Positions 34,167 through 42,456 of a stretch of DNA of 64,000 nucleotides are shown here, piece after piece. This DNA comes from Gluconacetobacter diazotrophicus PA1 5 (GTDB lineage: Bacteria; Pseudomonadota; Alphaproteobacteria; Acetobacterales; Acetobacteraceae): contig NC_010125.1 of assembly GCF_000067045.1 (NCBI RefSeq), positions 3,698,001 through 3,762,000 of the forward strand. Direction: 5' to 3'. A program made the position numbers and the translations under genes. The notes beneath the pieces are model-generated. The model ran no database searches. It worked only from the letters and a program-made list of their open reading frames with translations, and was not told where the DNA came from. How positions within the stretch are numbered: position 1 is the stretch's first letter; each line of letters opens with the position of its first letter.

Positions 34167-35525
34167 TCAGAGCCTCTGGAATTCTGGGGCGGTGAACAGC
34201 AGCGTCAGGGCGTCGCGGCGCGAGGCCGCGTGCGACAGCGCCGCCAGCGTGGCCGGGCGCAGGACCGGGCCCAGGCTGGCATGCGCGATATCCAGCGGGT
34301 CGGCCCCCGCCGCGATGTCCCGCCCCGCCAAGCCATAGGCCCAGTCGGCGCGGGCGATCATGTCGGACGGGGCCGACCAGTCCGCCGCGCGGTCGGACCA
34401 GCCGTTGGGCAGCGGGGCGTTCCAGAGCGGCTGGCCCAGTTGCGCCATCGCGCCCATCAGCAGCCGCGCGGGGGAGCGGTGCGGGTCGTCGGTGGGGGGT
34501 GGGTCGAGCGCGCGCAGCGCCGCCAGCGCGTATTGCCACGGCATGCGCAGTTTGGTGCCGGCGTGCCCGGCCCCGGTGCGCCAGGATTCGGTATGCCACG
34601 CTTCGGGCCGGGCGACGACCGCCACTGCGGCAGCGCCCAGGTCGCCGCCGCTGTCGCGCAGGGCGGCGGCGATGGCCTGGATGGCGGCGGGCGGGGGTGT
34701 GTCGGCGATGAAATGGGTCGCCAGCCGCACGGCCAGGTGGCGGTGCGTTGCGGGGTGGTCCGCCAGCCAGCGCAGGGCCTGGATGCCGCCTTCCTCGCCC
34801 GGGGGGAAGATCCGGCCCATCACCTGCTTGTCACCCGGCTGGTGGGCTGCGGCGCGGAAGGCGAAGCCGGGCGGGTCGGCGCGCAAATCCACCGTCCAGC
34901 CGGTCAGGATGGCGGCGAAGGCGGTGACGTCCTGCTGGGTGTAGCCGGCGGCGGGCGACAGGGTGTGCAGTTCCAGGCATTCGCGGGCCAGGTTCTCGTT
35001 CAGGCCGCGCGCCTGGCCGTGGCGGCGGGCGGCCTGGGCGGCCGGGCTGTCGGGGCCGATCGAGGAGGCGTTGTCCAGATACATGAGCATGGCCGGGTGG
35101 CGCATCACCGCCAGCAGCATGTCGGAAAACCGGCCGGTGACGTGGGGGCGGATGGCCTCGCGCACATAGGGGCCGATGGTGGCGCGGGTGCCGCCCTGGC
35201 GCAGGCTGACGGTGAAATGGTTGGCCCAGAACCAGACCAGGCGCTCGCGGAACGGCTGGTCGCTGGCCAGTGCCTGGGCCATCTGGGCCATGGCGTCGGC
35301 TTGGAACAGCGGGCCGACCAGCGGGTCGCCCTGCAGTTTCATCCGCCGCTGGTCGCGCAGGCGGCGCAGGCCCTCGGCGCTGTCGGGCAGGTCCGGGGGA
35401 AAGCGCGTTTTTTTTTCGGCCGTGTTTTGTGCCCGCAACCAGACCTCGGGGACCAACAAAATGGGGGCCTGTGTGGGCGGGCCCAGCCCGAAGCGGATCG
35501 TGGCCTGCATTGCCCGTGTCTGCAT
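34167..35525 (-). CDS. DUF1800 protein, partner of DUF1501
   Basis: A 452-residue protein of the DUF1800 family. FWANHFTVSLRQGGTRATIG, NENLARECLELHTLSPAAGY, and LADHPATHRHLAVRLATHFI are the usual motifs. No classical signal peptide is clear at the chosen start. It is one base from the DUF1501 gene and upstream of it, so they form an operon. Family function is not known. Confidence 0.87.
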   Translation of the reverse strand: MQTRAMQATIRFGLGPPTQAPILLVPEVWLRAQNTAEKKTRFPPDLPDSAEGLRRLRDQRRMKLQGDPLVGPLFQADAMAQMAQALASDQPFRERLVWFWANHFTVSLRQGGTRATIGPYVREAIRPHVTGRFSDMLLAVMRHPAMLMYLDNASSIGPDSPAAQAARRHGQARGLNENLARECLELHTLSPAAGYTQQDVTAFAAILTGWTVDLRADPPGFAFRAAAHQPGDKQVMGRIFPPGEEGGIQALRWLADHPATHRHLAVRLATHFIADTPPPAAIQAIAAALRDSGGDLGAAAVAVVARPEAWHTESWRTGAGHAGTKLRMPWQYALAALRALDPPPTDDPHRSPARLLMGAMAQLGQPLWNAPLPNGWSDRAADWSAPSDMIARADWAYGLAGRDIAAGADPLDIAHASLGPVLRPATLAALSHAASRRDALTLLFTAPEFQRL

Positions 35526-35642
35526 CGTCGTTCCCCGTCGATGTGCGGATAGTCGATGTCGCGGGTATGGGAGCGGTTTTTCGGCCGGACGTCACGTGAC
35601 GATTGCGGTGTGTCGACGTGCCGACACGACCCTGGCAGCCAT

Positions 35643-36065
35643 TCAGTCGTCGAAGCGGCCGCTGCGGCCCCGTTTGATGCCGGCGCGGTGGGCCTTGCCG
35701 TCCAGGCGGCGCTGGCGGGCGGCGCGGCCGGGGCGGGTGGCGACGCGGAAGGCGGGGCGGTGGGCGGCTTGGCGGATCAGGTCGGCCAGGCGCTCGATCG
35801 CGTCCTCGCGGTTGCGCTGCTGGGTGCGGAAGCGGCGGGCGGTGATGACGATCACGCCCTCGCGCGTCGCGCGGCTGCCGGCCAGGTCCAGCAGCCGCGC
35901 GCGGATGCGGTCGGGCAGCGAGGGCGAGCGCGCGGCGTCGAACCGCAGTTGCGCCGCCGTCGCGACCTTGTTGACGTTCTGCCCGCCCGGACCGGAGGCC
36001 AGGATATAGCTGACCTCCAGTTCCGATTCAGGAAGCGAGAGGGTGGGCAGGATCAGGATCGGCAT
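35643..36065 (-). CDS. arfB: Alternative ribosome-rescue factor ArfB (GGQ protein)
   Basis: A 140-residue peptidyl-tRNA hydrolase. ASGPGGQNVNKVATAAQLRF contains the catalytic GGQ, and the C-terminal tail is basic (KAHRAGIKRGRSGRFDD), as needed to enter the mRNA channel of stalled ribosomes. Length and layout match ArfB/YaeJ, not full-length RF1/RF2. It releases nascent chains from non-stop complexes. Monocistronic here, just outside the prophage. Confidence 0.92.
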   Translation of the reverse strand: MPILILPTLSLPESELEVSYILASGPGGQNVNKVATAAQLRFDAARSPSLPDRIRARLLDLAGSRATREGVIVITARRFRTQQRNREDAIERLADLIRQAAHRPAFRVATRPGRAARQRRLDGKAHRAGIKRGRSGRFDD

Positions 36066-36101
36066 CGTTCCGTGCGGTCGTGCTCAGGATGGATCGACGG
36101 T

Positions 36102-36266
36102 TCAGCGGTGATAGTCGCCGCGCCAGCCGCCGCGCTCGTCATACCATCCGTAATGGCCGCCGTAATAGCCGCGGTGCCAGCCCCGATAGGGCGGGCGGTC
36201 GTAGAAGCAGCCGGCGAGGGCCAGCATCGCCAGCAGCGCGCAGGTGGATCGGATCGTCGTGGTCAT
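36102..36266 (-). CDS. Small Tyr/Gly/Arg-rich lipoprotein
   Basis: A 54-residue product. The ATG at 36266 is preceded by AAGGA at seven bases. IRSTCALLAMLALAGC is a lipobox leader, and the mature part is YDRPPYRGWHRGYYGGHYGW-like, strongly aromatic and basic. An ATG at 36275 is an alternative. Function unknown. It is the last host-type gene before the prophage. Confidence 0.6.
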   Translation of the reverse strand: MTTTIRSTCALLAMLALAGCFYDRPPYRGWHRGYYGGHYGWYDERGGWRGDYHR

Positions 36267-36357
36267 GGTTGGCATCCTTATCGGTTTCCTATCGGGCCAC
36301 GCGGGCCCGCACGGTGTCACGTCGCGTACGATCGTGGCCGGCGTGTGGCCGGGCCGG

Positions 36358-37086
36358 TCACTTCCAGACCCACTTGCCCACCACACGCCCATTGATATGG
36401 ACCTCGTCCAGCGCGCGGGTATAGGTCGGATAGCCGGGATTGATGCTCATGATCTGCACGCTGACCGGGTCTTCGGACCCGTAGACGATTTCCAGCCGTT
36501 TCAGCACCAGACCGAACCCGTCCCACAGCACGTAGACCCCGGGGGGCGAAGGGGTGCGGTGCGCGGTATCGACCAGCACGCGCTCGCCGGCCTGGTAGTC
36601 GGGTTCCATGCTGTCACCCGCGACGCGCAGCACCACCAGGGCCTCGGGACTGTCGGTGAAGGCGCCCAGGAAGCGGCGGGGCAGGAACCAGTGATCGACC
36701 GGCTGGGGCCCGTCCTCGACCGCCATGTTCGAGGGCAGGGCGCCGGGGCCGCCGCGTTCCCCGGCGAAGGAATGGCGACCCTGGCGCGCGGGCTCGAGCG
36801 CGGACGGCCGGGGCCTCTGCCTCCTCGGGCGCGGGGGGAAGGGTGGGGGGTCCAGCGGTTCCCAGTTCGGGTCCATGTCGTCGCGGAAGACGTTCGGGCT
36901 GACCGCGAAGCGGCGGGCCAGGGCGTCGCGTACGTCCTCGGGCAGCTTCTGGGGCGTACCCTTGTGGATATATTGCTGCAGGTAGGCGTGATTGCGGCCG
37001 AGGGCCAGGGATTCCGCCTTCAGGTTGCTCTGGGCCCCGGCGATCAGCCTGAGCAGGGCGTAGCGGGAGGGGGTCAGAATGGACAT
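36358..37086 (-). CDS. Phage CI-type repressor with S24/LexA-like peptidase domain
   Basis: The product from the ATG at 37086 has 242 residues. An N-terminal helix-turn-helix is visible at SRYALLRLIAGAQSNLKAES and LGRNHAYLQQYIHKGTPQKL. A proline/arginine linker (about 75-110) leads to the S24 domain with VVLRVAGDSMEPDYQAGERV (serine of the Ser-Lys dyad) and GLVLKRLEIVYG (lysine). It should hold lysogeny and be cleaved on RecA activation. It is divergent from the Cro-like gene across an 86-base operator region. Confidence 0.9.
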   Translation of the reverse strand: MSILTPSRYALLRLIAGAQSNLKAESLALGRNHAYLQQYIHKGTPQKLPEDVRDALARRFAVSPNVFRDDMDPNWEPLDPPPFPPRPRRQRPRPSALEPARQGRHSFAGERGGPGALPSNMAVEDGPQPVDHWFLPRRFLGAFTDSPEALVVLRVAGDSMEPDYQAGERVLVDTAHRTPSPPGVYVLWDGFGLVLKRLEIVYGSEDPVSVQIMSINPGYPTYTRALDEVHINGRVVGKWVWK

Positions 37087-37172
37087 GACCCTATTATGCC
37101 GAGCGGAATAGGGAATTCCCAATAGGTTTTTGCCTCTTGATCGGCAGGAATCTTCCTATTATTGTCCTATCC
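37087..37172. promoter_or_regulatory. Prophage immunity operator between repressor and Cro-like gene
   Basis: At least five CCTATT or AATAGG half-sites occur in 86 bases (CCCTATT near 37088, AATAGGG and AATAGG near 37107-37127, CCTATT and CCTAT near 37155-37170). CCCTATT and AATAGGG form an inverted repeat around 11 bases. This is the expected repressor/Cro binding region. Confidence 0.6.
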
Positions 37173-37457
37173 ATGCGGACCTATCTTGTTTCCTATCGGT
37201 GTGACCCCCTGCTGCGCGCCATCGAGGCGTTCCTGGGGGAGAGCGGCCTGTCGGCCACGTCCTTCGGCATGCGGGCGATGAACGACCCCCGCTTCGTCCA
37301 TGAAATGCGGGCGGGGCGGGAGGTGCGGCGGGCCACGCGGGCGCGGGTGGCGGCCTATATCCGCGCCGCCCGGACCGGGGAGAGCGGGGCCCCGGAAGGA
37401 CGGGCCACGGAAGGACGGGCCGGTCCGCCCAACAGGGTGATCGGGGGGCGGTCATGA
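37173..37457 (+). CDS. Cro-like phage DNA-binding protein
   Basis: A 94-residue protein. LRAIEAFLGESGLSATSFGM followed by RAMNDPRFVHEMRAGREVRR and ATRARVAAYI is a helix-turn-helix layout seen in small phage regulators near repressors. Its position just opposite the repressor gene and the shared operator support a Cro-like role. It overlaps the next gene by four bases. Confidence 0.55.
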   Translation: MRTYLVSYRCDPLLRAIEAFLGESGLSATSFGMRAMNDPRFVHEMRAGREVRRATRARVAAYIRAARTGESGAPEGRATEGRAGPPNRVIGGRS

Positions 37458-37729
37458 GGCCATCGAAATATGACTGGAAGCGGCTGGACCCGCGGGTGGA
37501 CGCCATGCTGGCGGAGGGGATGCGGGTGACGCAGGTGGCGCAGGCGCTGGAGATGCGGGTGCAGACCGTCCGCGACCGGCTGAGCTATCGTCGCCGCCGG
37601 CCGCCGCAGGATGCGCCGAAGCCGGCCCCGCCGCCGCTGATCGACCGGTCGTGCCTGAATTGCGGCGCCGGGTTCAGCGTGCGCTCGCCGTTCCTGCGGC
37701 TGTGTCCGACATGTCGTGCGGAATGTTGA
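37454..37729 (+). CDS. Small phage protein with helix-turn-helix and zinc-ribbon-like cysteines
   Basis: A 91-residue protein. RVTQVAQALEMRVQTVRDRL looks like a helix-turn-helix, and the C-terminus has two CxxC pairs (CLNCGAGFSVRSPFLRLCPTC split) suited to zinc binding. Function unknown; likely early regulatory or replication accessory protein. It overlaps the Cro-like gene by four bases and ends four bases before the primase start. Confidence 0.6.
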   Translation: MRPSKYDWKRLDPRVDAMLAEGMRVTQVAQALEMRVQTVRDRLSYRRRRPPQDAPKPAPPPLIDRSCLNCGAGFSVRSPFLRLCPTCRAEC

Positions 37730-37733
37730 GGCG

Positions 37734-40250
37734 ATGATTCCCTTCGACGCGATCAATGACGCGGCGCTGGCGCAGTGGCCGGTGCTGGTGGCGCGCTGGC
37801 TGCCGGCGGGGCGGCGGCGCGGCGACGAATGGGTGGTCGGCGGGCTGGACAACGCGCCGGGGCGGTCGCTGTCGATCAACCTGCGCACCGGGCGGTGGGC
37901 CGATTTCGCCGGCGGGCCGCGCGGCGGCGACCCGATCAGCCTGTATGCCGCGCTGCATGCGCGCGACGACCGGGTGCGGGCGGCGCGGGACCTGGGGCGG
38001 ATGCTGGGGGTGACCGGCGGGATGGAGGCGGCCGAGCCGGTTTCCGACCCCTTGCCCGACTGGGTGCCCGGGGTGCCGCCGGCTGGCGCGCCGATGCCCG
38101 ACCTGCGCGGGTGGGACCATGTCTATGCCTATCGCGACGTGTCGGGGCGGGTGGTGCGCTATGTGCTGCGGCGCGATGCCACCGCGCAGGAGCGCAAGCG
38201 GATCATGCCGCTGACCTGGGGCATGCTGCGCGAGGGCGGGGAGGCCCGCGCCGGCTGGCATCCGCGCCACGCGGGGGCGCCCCGGTCGCTGTACGGGCTG
38301 GAGCGCGTGGTGCGGGCGCGGACCGTGCTGGTCTGCGAGGGCGAGAAGGCGGCGGATGCCGCGCAGTGCCTGTTCCCGCGCATGGCCTGCGTGACCTGGA
38401 CGGCGGGCACCGGCAATGTGGACAAGGCCGACTGGGGCCCCCTGGCCGGGCGGCACGTCATCATCTGGCCCGACCATGACGCGCCGGGCGAGAAGGCGGC
38501 GGCGGAGATCGCCGCCCTTCTGGCGCCCATCGCCGCGACCGTGCGCGTCATCGACGTCAGCGACATGGAGCCGGGCGAGGACGCCGCCGACCTGTGCGTG
38601 GTCGAGCCGCGGAACTGGCTGCGCGAGCGGGTGGGGCCGGTGCTGTGCGGCACCAGCGTCAAGCGCGCGGGCGGCGAGGCCGGGCGGCCGATGGAACGCC
38701 GCGTCGCGGCGCTGGAGCCCATCGCGGTACGGGGCGGCGAGATCGACCTGGTGGCCAGCGCGGGCGAGCGCGCGCTGATGGCCGCGAACGCCCCCATCTA
38801 CCAGCGCGGCACCAGCCTGGCCCGGCCCGGCCGGCGCGAGGTCGCGGCGGCCGACGGGCGGCTGACCCAGGCGGCGTGCCTGGTCGAGGTGGGGGTGCAT
38901 GCCCTGACCGACCTGCTGTGCCAGGCGGTGGAATGGCGCCGTTTCGACCGGCGCAGCCAGGCGTGGAAGGCGATCGACCCGCCGGCGGCGGCGGCGCAGG
39001 TGATTTTGAGCCGGGCCGGTACATGGCCGTTTCCCGTCATTGCCGGGGTGATCACCACCCCCACGCTGCGCCCCGACGGGTCGGTGCTGATGGCGCCGGG
39101 ATACGACCCGGCGACGCGGCTGTACCATGTGGACGACCCGACGCTGGAACTGTGCCTGCCCGAGCCCACGCGCGAGGCCGCCATGCGGGCTCTGGCGCGG
39201 CTGGAGGCGCTGCTGGCGGAATTTCCGTTCGTGGCCGAGGCCGACCGGTCGGTGGCGCTGGCCGGCATCCTGACCGCCGTGGTGCGGGGGATGATGCCGG
39301 TCAGCCCGCTGTTCGCCTTCCGCGCCAACGCGCCCGGGTCGGGCAAGAGCTTCCTGGTGGACCTGGCCAGCGTGATCGCGACCGGGCGCGTCTGCCCCGT
39401 GACCAGCGCGGGCGAGGACGTGGCGGAGATGGAAAAGCGCCTGACCGGGTTGCTGCTGGCGGGGTATCCGATCCTGTCGCTGGACAATGTGAACGAGGAA
39501 CTGGGCGGCGACCTGCTGTGCCAGGCGACGGAACGCCCGATCGTGCGGCTGCGCGAGCTGGGGACGTCGTCCAGCGTCGAGATCGAGAACCGGGCGGTGA
39601 TCTTCGCCACCGGCAACGCGCTGCGCGTGCGCGGCGACATGACGCGGCGCACGCTGGTCGCGACCCTGGATGCGGGGATCGAACAGCCGGAACTGCGGCG
39701 CTTCGCCCGCGATCCGGTCGCCGACATCATGGCCGACCGGGGTGGGTATGTCGCGGCCTGCCTGACGATCCTGCGGGCCTGGATGGGCAGCGGGGCGGCG
39801 CTGGACCTGCCGCCGCTGGCGTCGTTCGAGGGATGGAGCCGCACGGTGCGGGCCGCCCTGGTCTGGCTGGGCCGGGCCGATCCGTGCCTGAGCATGCAGG
39901 CCGCGCGCGAGGACGACCCCGAGCGCGGCGAACTGCGCGAGATCCTGGGCCTGCTGGCCCAGGCCGCCGGCACCGGCCGGCATTGCGGCCGCACGGTGCG
40001 CGAGATCGAGGAGCTGTCGGCGCTGGAAAGCACGGACGCCGCCGGCTACCGCACCGGGCTGCGCCACCCGGAGCTGCGCGACGCGCTGGTGCGGATTGCC
40101 GGCACCCCGGCCGGCCGGATCAATTCCCGTCGGTTGGCCCGCTGGTTCCTGGCCCGCCGGGGGCGGGTGATCGAGGGCCTGCGCATCGCGGAATGCGGGA
40201 TGGCCCATGGCGGGGTGAAGAAGTGGGCGGTGGAACGGGTCGTATCCTGA
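37734..40250 (+). CDS. Phage primase-helicase
   Basis: An 838-residue replication protein. The N-terminus (RSLSINLRTGRWADFAGGPR) is the DNA-primase-associated region. A TOPRIM domain is at about 195-260 (VLVCEGEKAADAAQCL, HVIIWPDHDAPGEKAA). A DUF927-like ATPase follows with Walker A NAPGSGKSFL (about 535-545) and Walker B-like PILSLDNVNEE. It should open the duplex and prime phage DNA replication. The ATG at 37734 has GAGG six bases upstream. The G-rich sequence after its stop is noted separately. Confidence 0.85.
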   Translation: MIPFDAINDAALAQWPVLVARWLPAGRRRGDEWVVGGLDNAPGRSLSINLRTGRWADFAGGPRGGDPISLYAALHARDDRVRAARDLGRMLGVTGGMEAAEPVSDPLPDWVPGVPPAGAPMPDLRGWDHVYAYRDVSGRVVRYVLRRDATAQERKRIMPLTWGMLREGGEARAGWHPRHAGAPRSLYGLERVVRARTVLVCEGEKAADAAQCLFPRMACVTWTAGTGNVDKADWGPLAGRHVIIWPDHDAPGEKAAAEIAALLAPIAATVRVIDVSDMEPGEDAADLCVVEPRNWLRERVGPVLCGTSVKRAGGEAGRPMERRVAALEPIAVRGGEIDLVASAGERALMAANAPIYQRGTSLARPGRREVAAADGRLTQAACLVEVGVHALTDLLCQAVEWRRFDRRSQAWKAIDPPAAAAQVILSRAGTWPFPVIAGVITTPTLRPDGSVLMAPGYDPATRLYHVDDPTLELCLPEPTREAAMRALARLEALLAEFPFVAEADRSVALAGILTAVVRGMMPVSPLFAFRANAPGSGKSFLVDLASVIATGRVCPVTSAGEDVAEMEKRLTGLLLAGYPILSLDNVNEELGGDLLCQATERPIVRLRELGTSSSVEIENRAVIFATGNALRVRGDMTRRTLVATLDAGIEQPELRRFARDPVADIMADRGGYVAACLTILRAWMGSGAALDLPPLASFEGWSRTVRAALVWLGRADPCLSMQAAREDDPERGELREILGLLAQAAGTGRHCGRTVREIEELSALESTDAAGYRTGLRHPELRDALVRIAGTPAGRINSRRLARWFLARRGRVIEGLRIAECGMAHGGVKKWAVERVVS

Positions 40251-40258
40251 AGAGATCC

Positions 40259-40336
40259 GGGGTGGGGAAAGGTGGGGACGGTGGGGCGGCGGCGGCCGGT
40301 ACGGGGGAAGTGGCGCGGCCAGTCGGCCCGTACCGG
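40259..40336. other. G-quadruplex-capable run and 10-bp hairpin after the primase gene
   Basis: Four GGGG runs at 40259-40286 are spaced by 1, 6 and 5 bases, a textbook G4 pattern. Ten bases further, CCGGTACGGG (40296-40305) pairs perfectly with 40327-40336 around 21 bases. There is no T run. It may be a terminator, a replication signal or both. Confidence 0.55.
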
Positions 40337-40542
40337 GGGGATGAGACCCACCGGTCCCACCCCAGCCACCGGGCCGGAAGGAGGAGGATGAGGGGGAGAA
40401 GGAGAGGCCCCGGATCGTGCCGCCTTTGCACCGGTTGGAACGCGGCGTCCCGGTTATGGCGGGTGTCCGTGGGGCGCAAGATCGGCTATCGGACGGACAT
40501 GCCGCCGATCGTGGCCGAATTATTGTGTGGATGTTGTTTTTT

Positions 40543-41359
40543 ATGTCACGGATCCTGGCCTGGGTCATTCTGAAGCATGGTGTGATCGGTGTCGCAGCGG
40601 CGGTGATGCTGTGTGTATCGAGCAGCTATGTGGCGATGATGCTGCTGCGCCGGCTGCGGCGCACGGCGGGACGTGGCCGGGTGATCTGGGCGGCGGCGGC
40701 GGGCGTTGCCGGGGGATTTGGCGTCTGGGCGACGCATTTCCTCGGCATGCTGGCGTTTGGGTCCGACGTGGTGGCGGCCTATCGGCTGCGCCCCGTGGTG
40801 CTGTCGCTGGGCGTGTCCATGCTGGCGAGCGGCGCCGCCGTTCTGCTGGCCGGCTGCGTGGCGCCCGTCGCCGCCGGGGCGTTGGCCGGCGGGGACGCGG
40901 ATGGCGATGCGGATGCCGGGGCGGATCGGGCGGCCCGGACGCGGCGGACTCGCATGCGGGAAATCCTGGTGGGCGTCGGCGCGGGTATCCTGTTCATCCT
41001 GGGCGTGGCGGCCATGCATGTGATGGGCCTGCAGGCGGCGCGCATGCACGGGCTGACATGGAACGAGCCGATGTCCGCCCTGGCGCTGCTGGTCGGCGGT
41101 GGATTTTCCATCGCGGCGTTCCTGACCGCCCGGTGGGGCAGCAGCGCGCCGTTCCGCTGCCTGGTGCCCGCGTGGCTGATGACGCTGGCGATCATGAGCC
41201 TGCATTTCATCGCCATGGCCGATACGGACGTGGTGGCGGCGTCGAGCCCGCCGGACCTGGCGCGTCACCTGCTGTCCCCGATGCTGATGGTCGTGATTAT
41301 CGGCGTGATGGCGTGCGCGCTGCTGCCGATCGGGCTGGCGGCCTCGATCATTACCTATC
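40543..41359 (+). pseudogene. N-terminal MHYT membrane-sensor part of a split cyclic-di-GMP gene
   Basis: Residues encode seven hydrophobic segments with three MHYT-type motifs: ATHFLGMLAF, AAMHVMGLQAA and SLHFIAMADT, an integral membrane sensor thought to bind gas or metal. The IS481 copy starts at 41360 inside the linker after the last helix. The PAS-GGDEF-EAL part continues beyond the element in the same frame. If the element and one 6-base duplication are removed, the frame reads ITYRA and then TGA (42415), so a nonsense codon also lies at the junction. The start at 40543 is chosen by domain fit; an ATG at 40531 is also possible. Confidence 0.75.
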
Positions 41360-42403
41360 TGTTTGGTCCCGGGATTTGGTGGTGCATTATTTTCACATGA
41401 GTGGAAGGATGCGCTATGGGCCAGGTTCACCACGGAAGCGCCACGACGACAGCGGCAGTCCGTCGAGCGATACAACATAGTCAAGAGAGCCTGAGGGTTC
41501 TGGCGAAACGCTACGGGATCAACCCGAAGACGGTCGCCAAATGGAAGGGGCGGACCGATACGTCGGATCGACGCACCGGTCCGAAGGTCGCATCCTCAAC
41601 CATCCTGTCGACCGAAGAAGAAGCGATCGTTGTGGCCTTCCGTCGCCATACCCTGCTGCCTCTTGATGATTGCCTTTATGCGCTTCAGGCGACGATCCCG
41701 CATCTGACGCGATCTTCCCTGCACCGTTGTTTTCAGCGCCATGGGATCAGCCGCCTGCCCGAGACCGAAGGCGACAAACCAAAACGGTCGAAGTTCAAGA
41801 GTTATCCGATCGGCTATTTTCACATCGACATTGCTGAAGTCCGCACTGAAATGGGGCGCCTTTATCTTCTGGTGGCGATCGACCGGACCTCGAAATTCGC
41901 TTTTGTCCAATTGCACGAGAAAGCGACACGTCGCGTTGCCGGTGACTTCCTGCGTGCTCTGGCCGCTGCGGTTCCCTACCGCATCCATACCGTGCTGACC
42001 GATAACGGCACGCATTTTACCGATCCGGCCGGCAATGGATGGACACCCGAAGACATCAAGGCCATGCGGGCGGATGGTGTCCTGTTCCGGTGCCACTCTT
42101 TTGAACTGGCCTGTGCTGATCTCGATATCGAGCATCGACTGACAAAGCCGCGACATCCCTGGACGAATGGCCAGGTCGAGAGGATGAACCGCACGATCAA
42201 GGACGCCACCGTCAAGCGCTTCTACTACGAAACACATGACCAGTTGCGTCAACACCTCGCCGACTTCGTTACCGCCTACAATTTCGCCCGCAGGCTCAAG
42301 ACCCTGCGCGGCCTCACTCCATATGAATTCATTTGTCAGCAGTGGGAAAAAGAACCATCACGGTTCATACATAATCCGCACCACCAAATCCCGGGACAAA
42401 ACA
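41360..42403 (+). mobile_element. IS481-family element, copy 2 (intact, 6-bp target duplication)
   Basis: A 1044-bp element with imperfect terminal repeats TGTTTGGTCCCGGGATTTGG (left) and TGTTTTGTCCCGGG (right, inverted). CCTATC is duplicated at 41354-41359 and 42404-42409. It is one base longer than copy 1, which has lost a C in the transposase gene. The clean duplication indicates a simple recent insertion into the MHYT gene. Confidence 0.92.
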
Positions 42404-42417
42404 CCTATCGCGCCTGA
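41416..42417 (+). CDS. IS481-family transposase
   Basis: A 333-residue transposase. GGAAGG precedes the ATG at 41416 by seven bases. A helix-turn-helix (SLRVLAKRYGINPKTVAKWK) is followed by an rve-type integrase core: YFHIDIAEVRTEMGRLYLLV, TVLTDNGTHFTDPAGNG and HPWTNGQVERMNRTIKDATV hold the catalytic acidic residues. The reading frame passes through the right terminal repeat and ends on TGA at 42415 in the host DNA, so the element has no stop of its own. Confidence 0.92.
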   Translation: MGQVHHGSATTTAAVRRAIQHSQESLRVLAKRYGINPKTVAKWKGRTDTSDRRTGPKVASSTILSTEEEAIVVAFRRHTLLPLDDCLYALQATIPHLTRSSLHRCFQRHGISRLPETEGDKPKRSKFKSYPIGYFHIDIAEVRTEMGRLYLLVAIDRTSKFAFVQLHEKATRRVAGDFLRALAAAVPYRIHTVLTDNGTHFTDPAGNGWTPEDIKAMRADGVLFRCHSFELACADLDIEHRLTKPRHPWTNGQVERMNRTIKDATVKRFYYETHDQLRQHLADFVTAYNFARRLKTLRGLTPYEFICQQWEKEPSRFIHNPHHQIPGQNTYRA

Positions 42418-42456
42418 CTGGCGGCCTGGCGGAACGAGCTGGGCTTTCGCCTGCTG

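Noticed and set aside
36300-36360. Prophage left attachment site
   Set aside because: No tRNA gene and no repeat that can be matched within the window, because the right prophage end is not included.
37674-40568. A 964-codon open frame on the minus strand
   Set aside because: It lies antisense to the primase-helicase gene, which has clear TOPRIM and Walker motifs; the antisense translation has histidine/arginine/glutamine-rich shadow composition.
5910-42403. Possible 36-kb inversion between the two oppositely oriented IS481 copies
   Set aside because: Copy 2 has a perfect 6-bp target duplication, which a recombination between these two copies would have destroyed.
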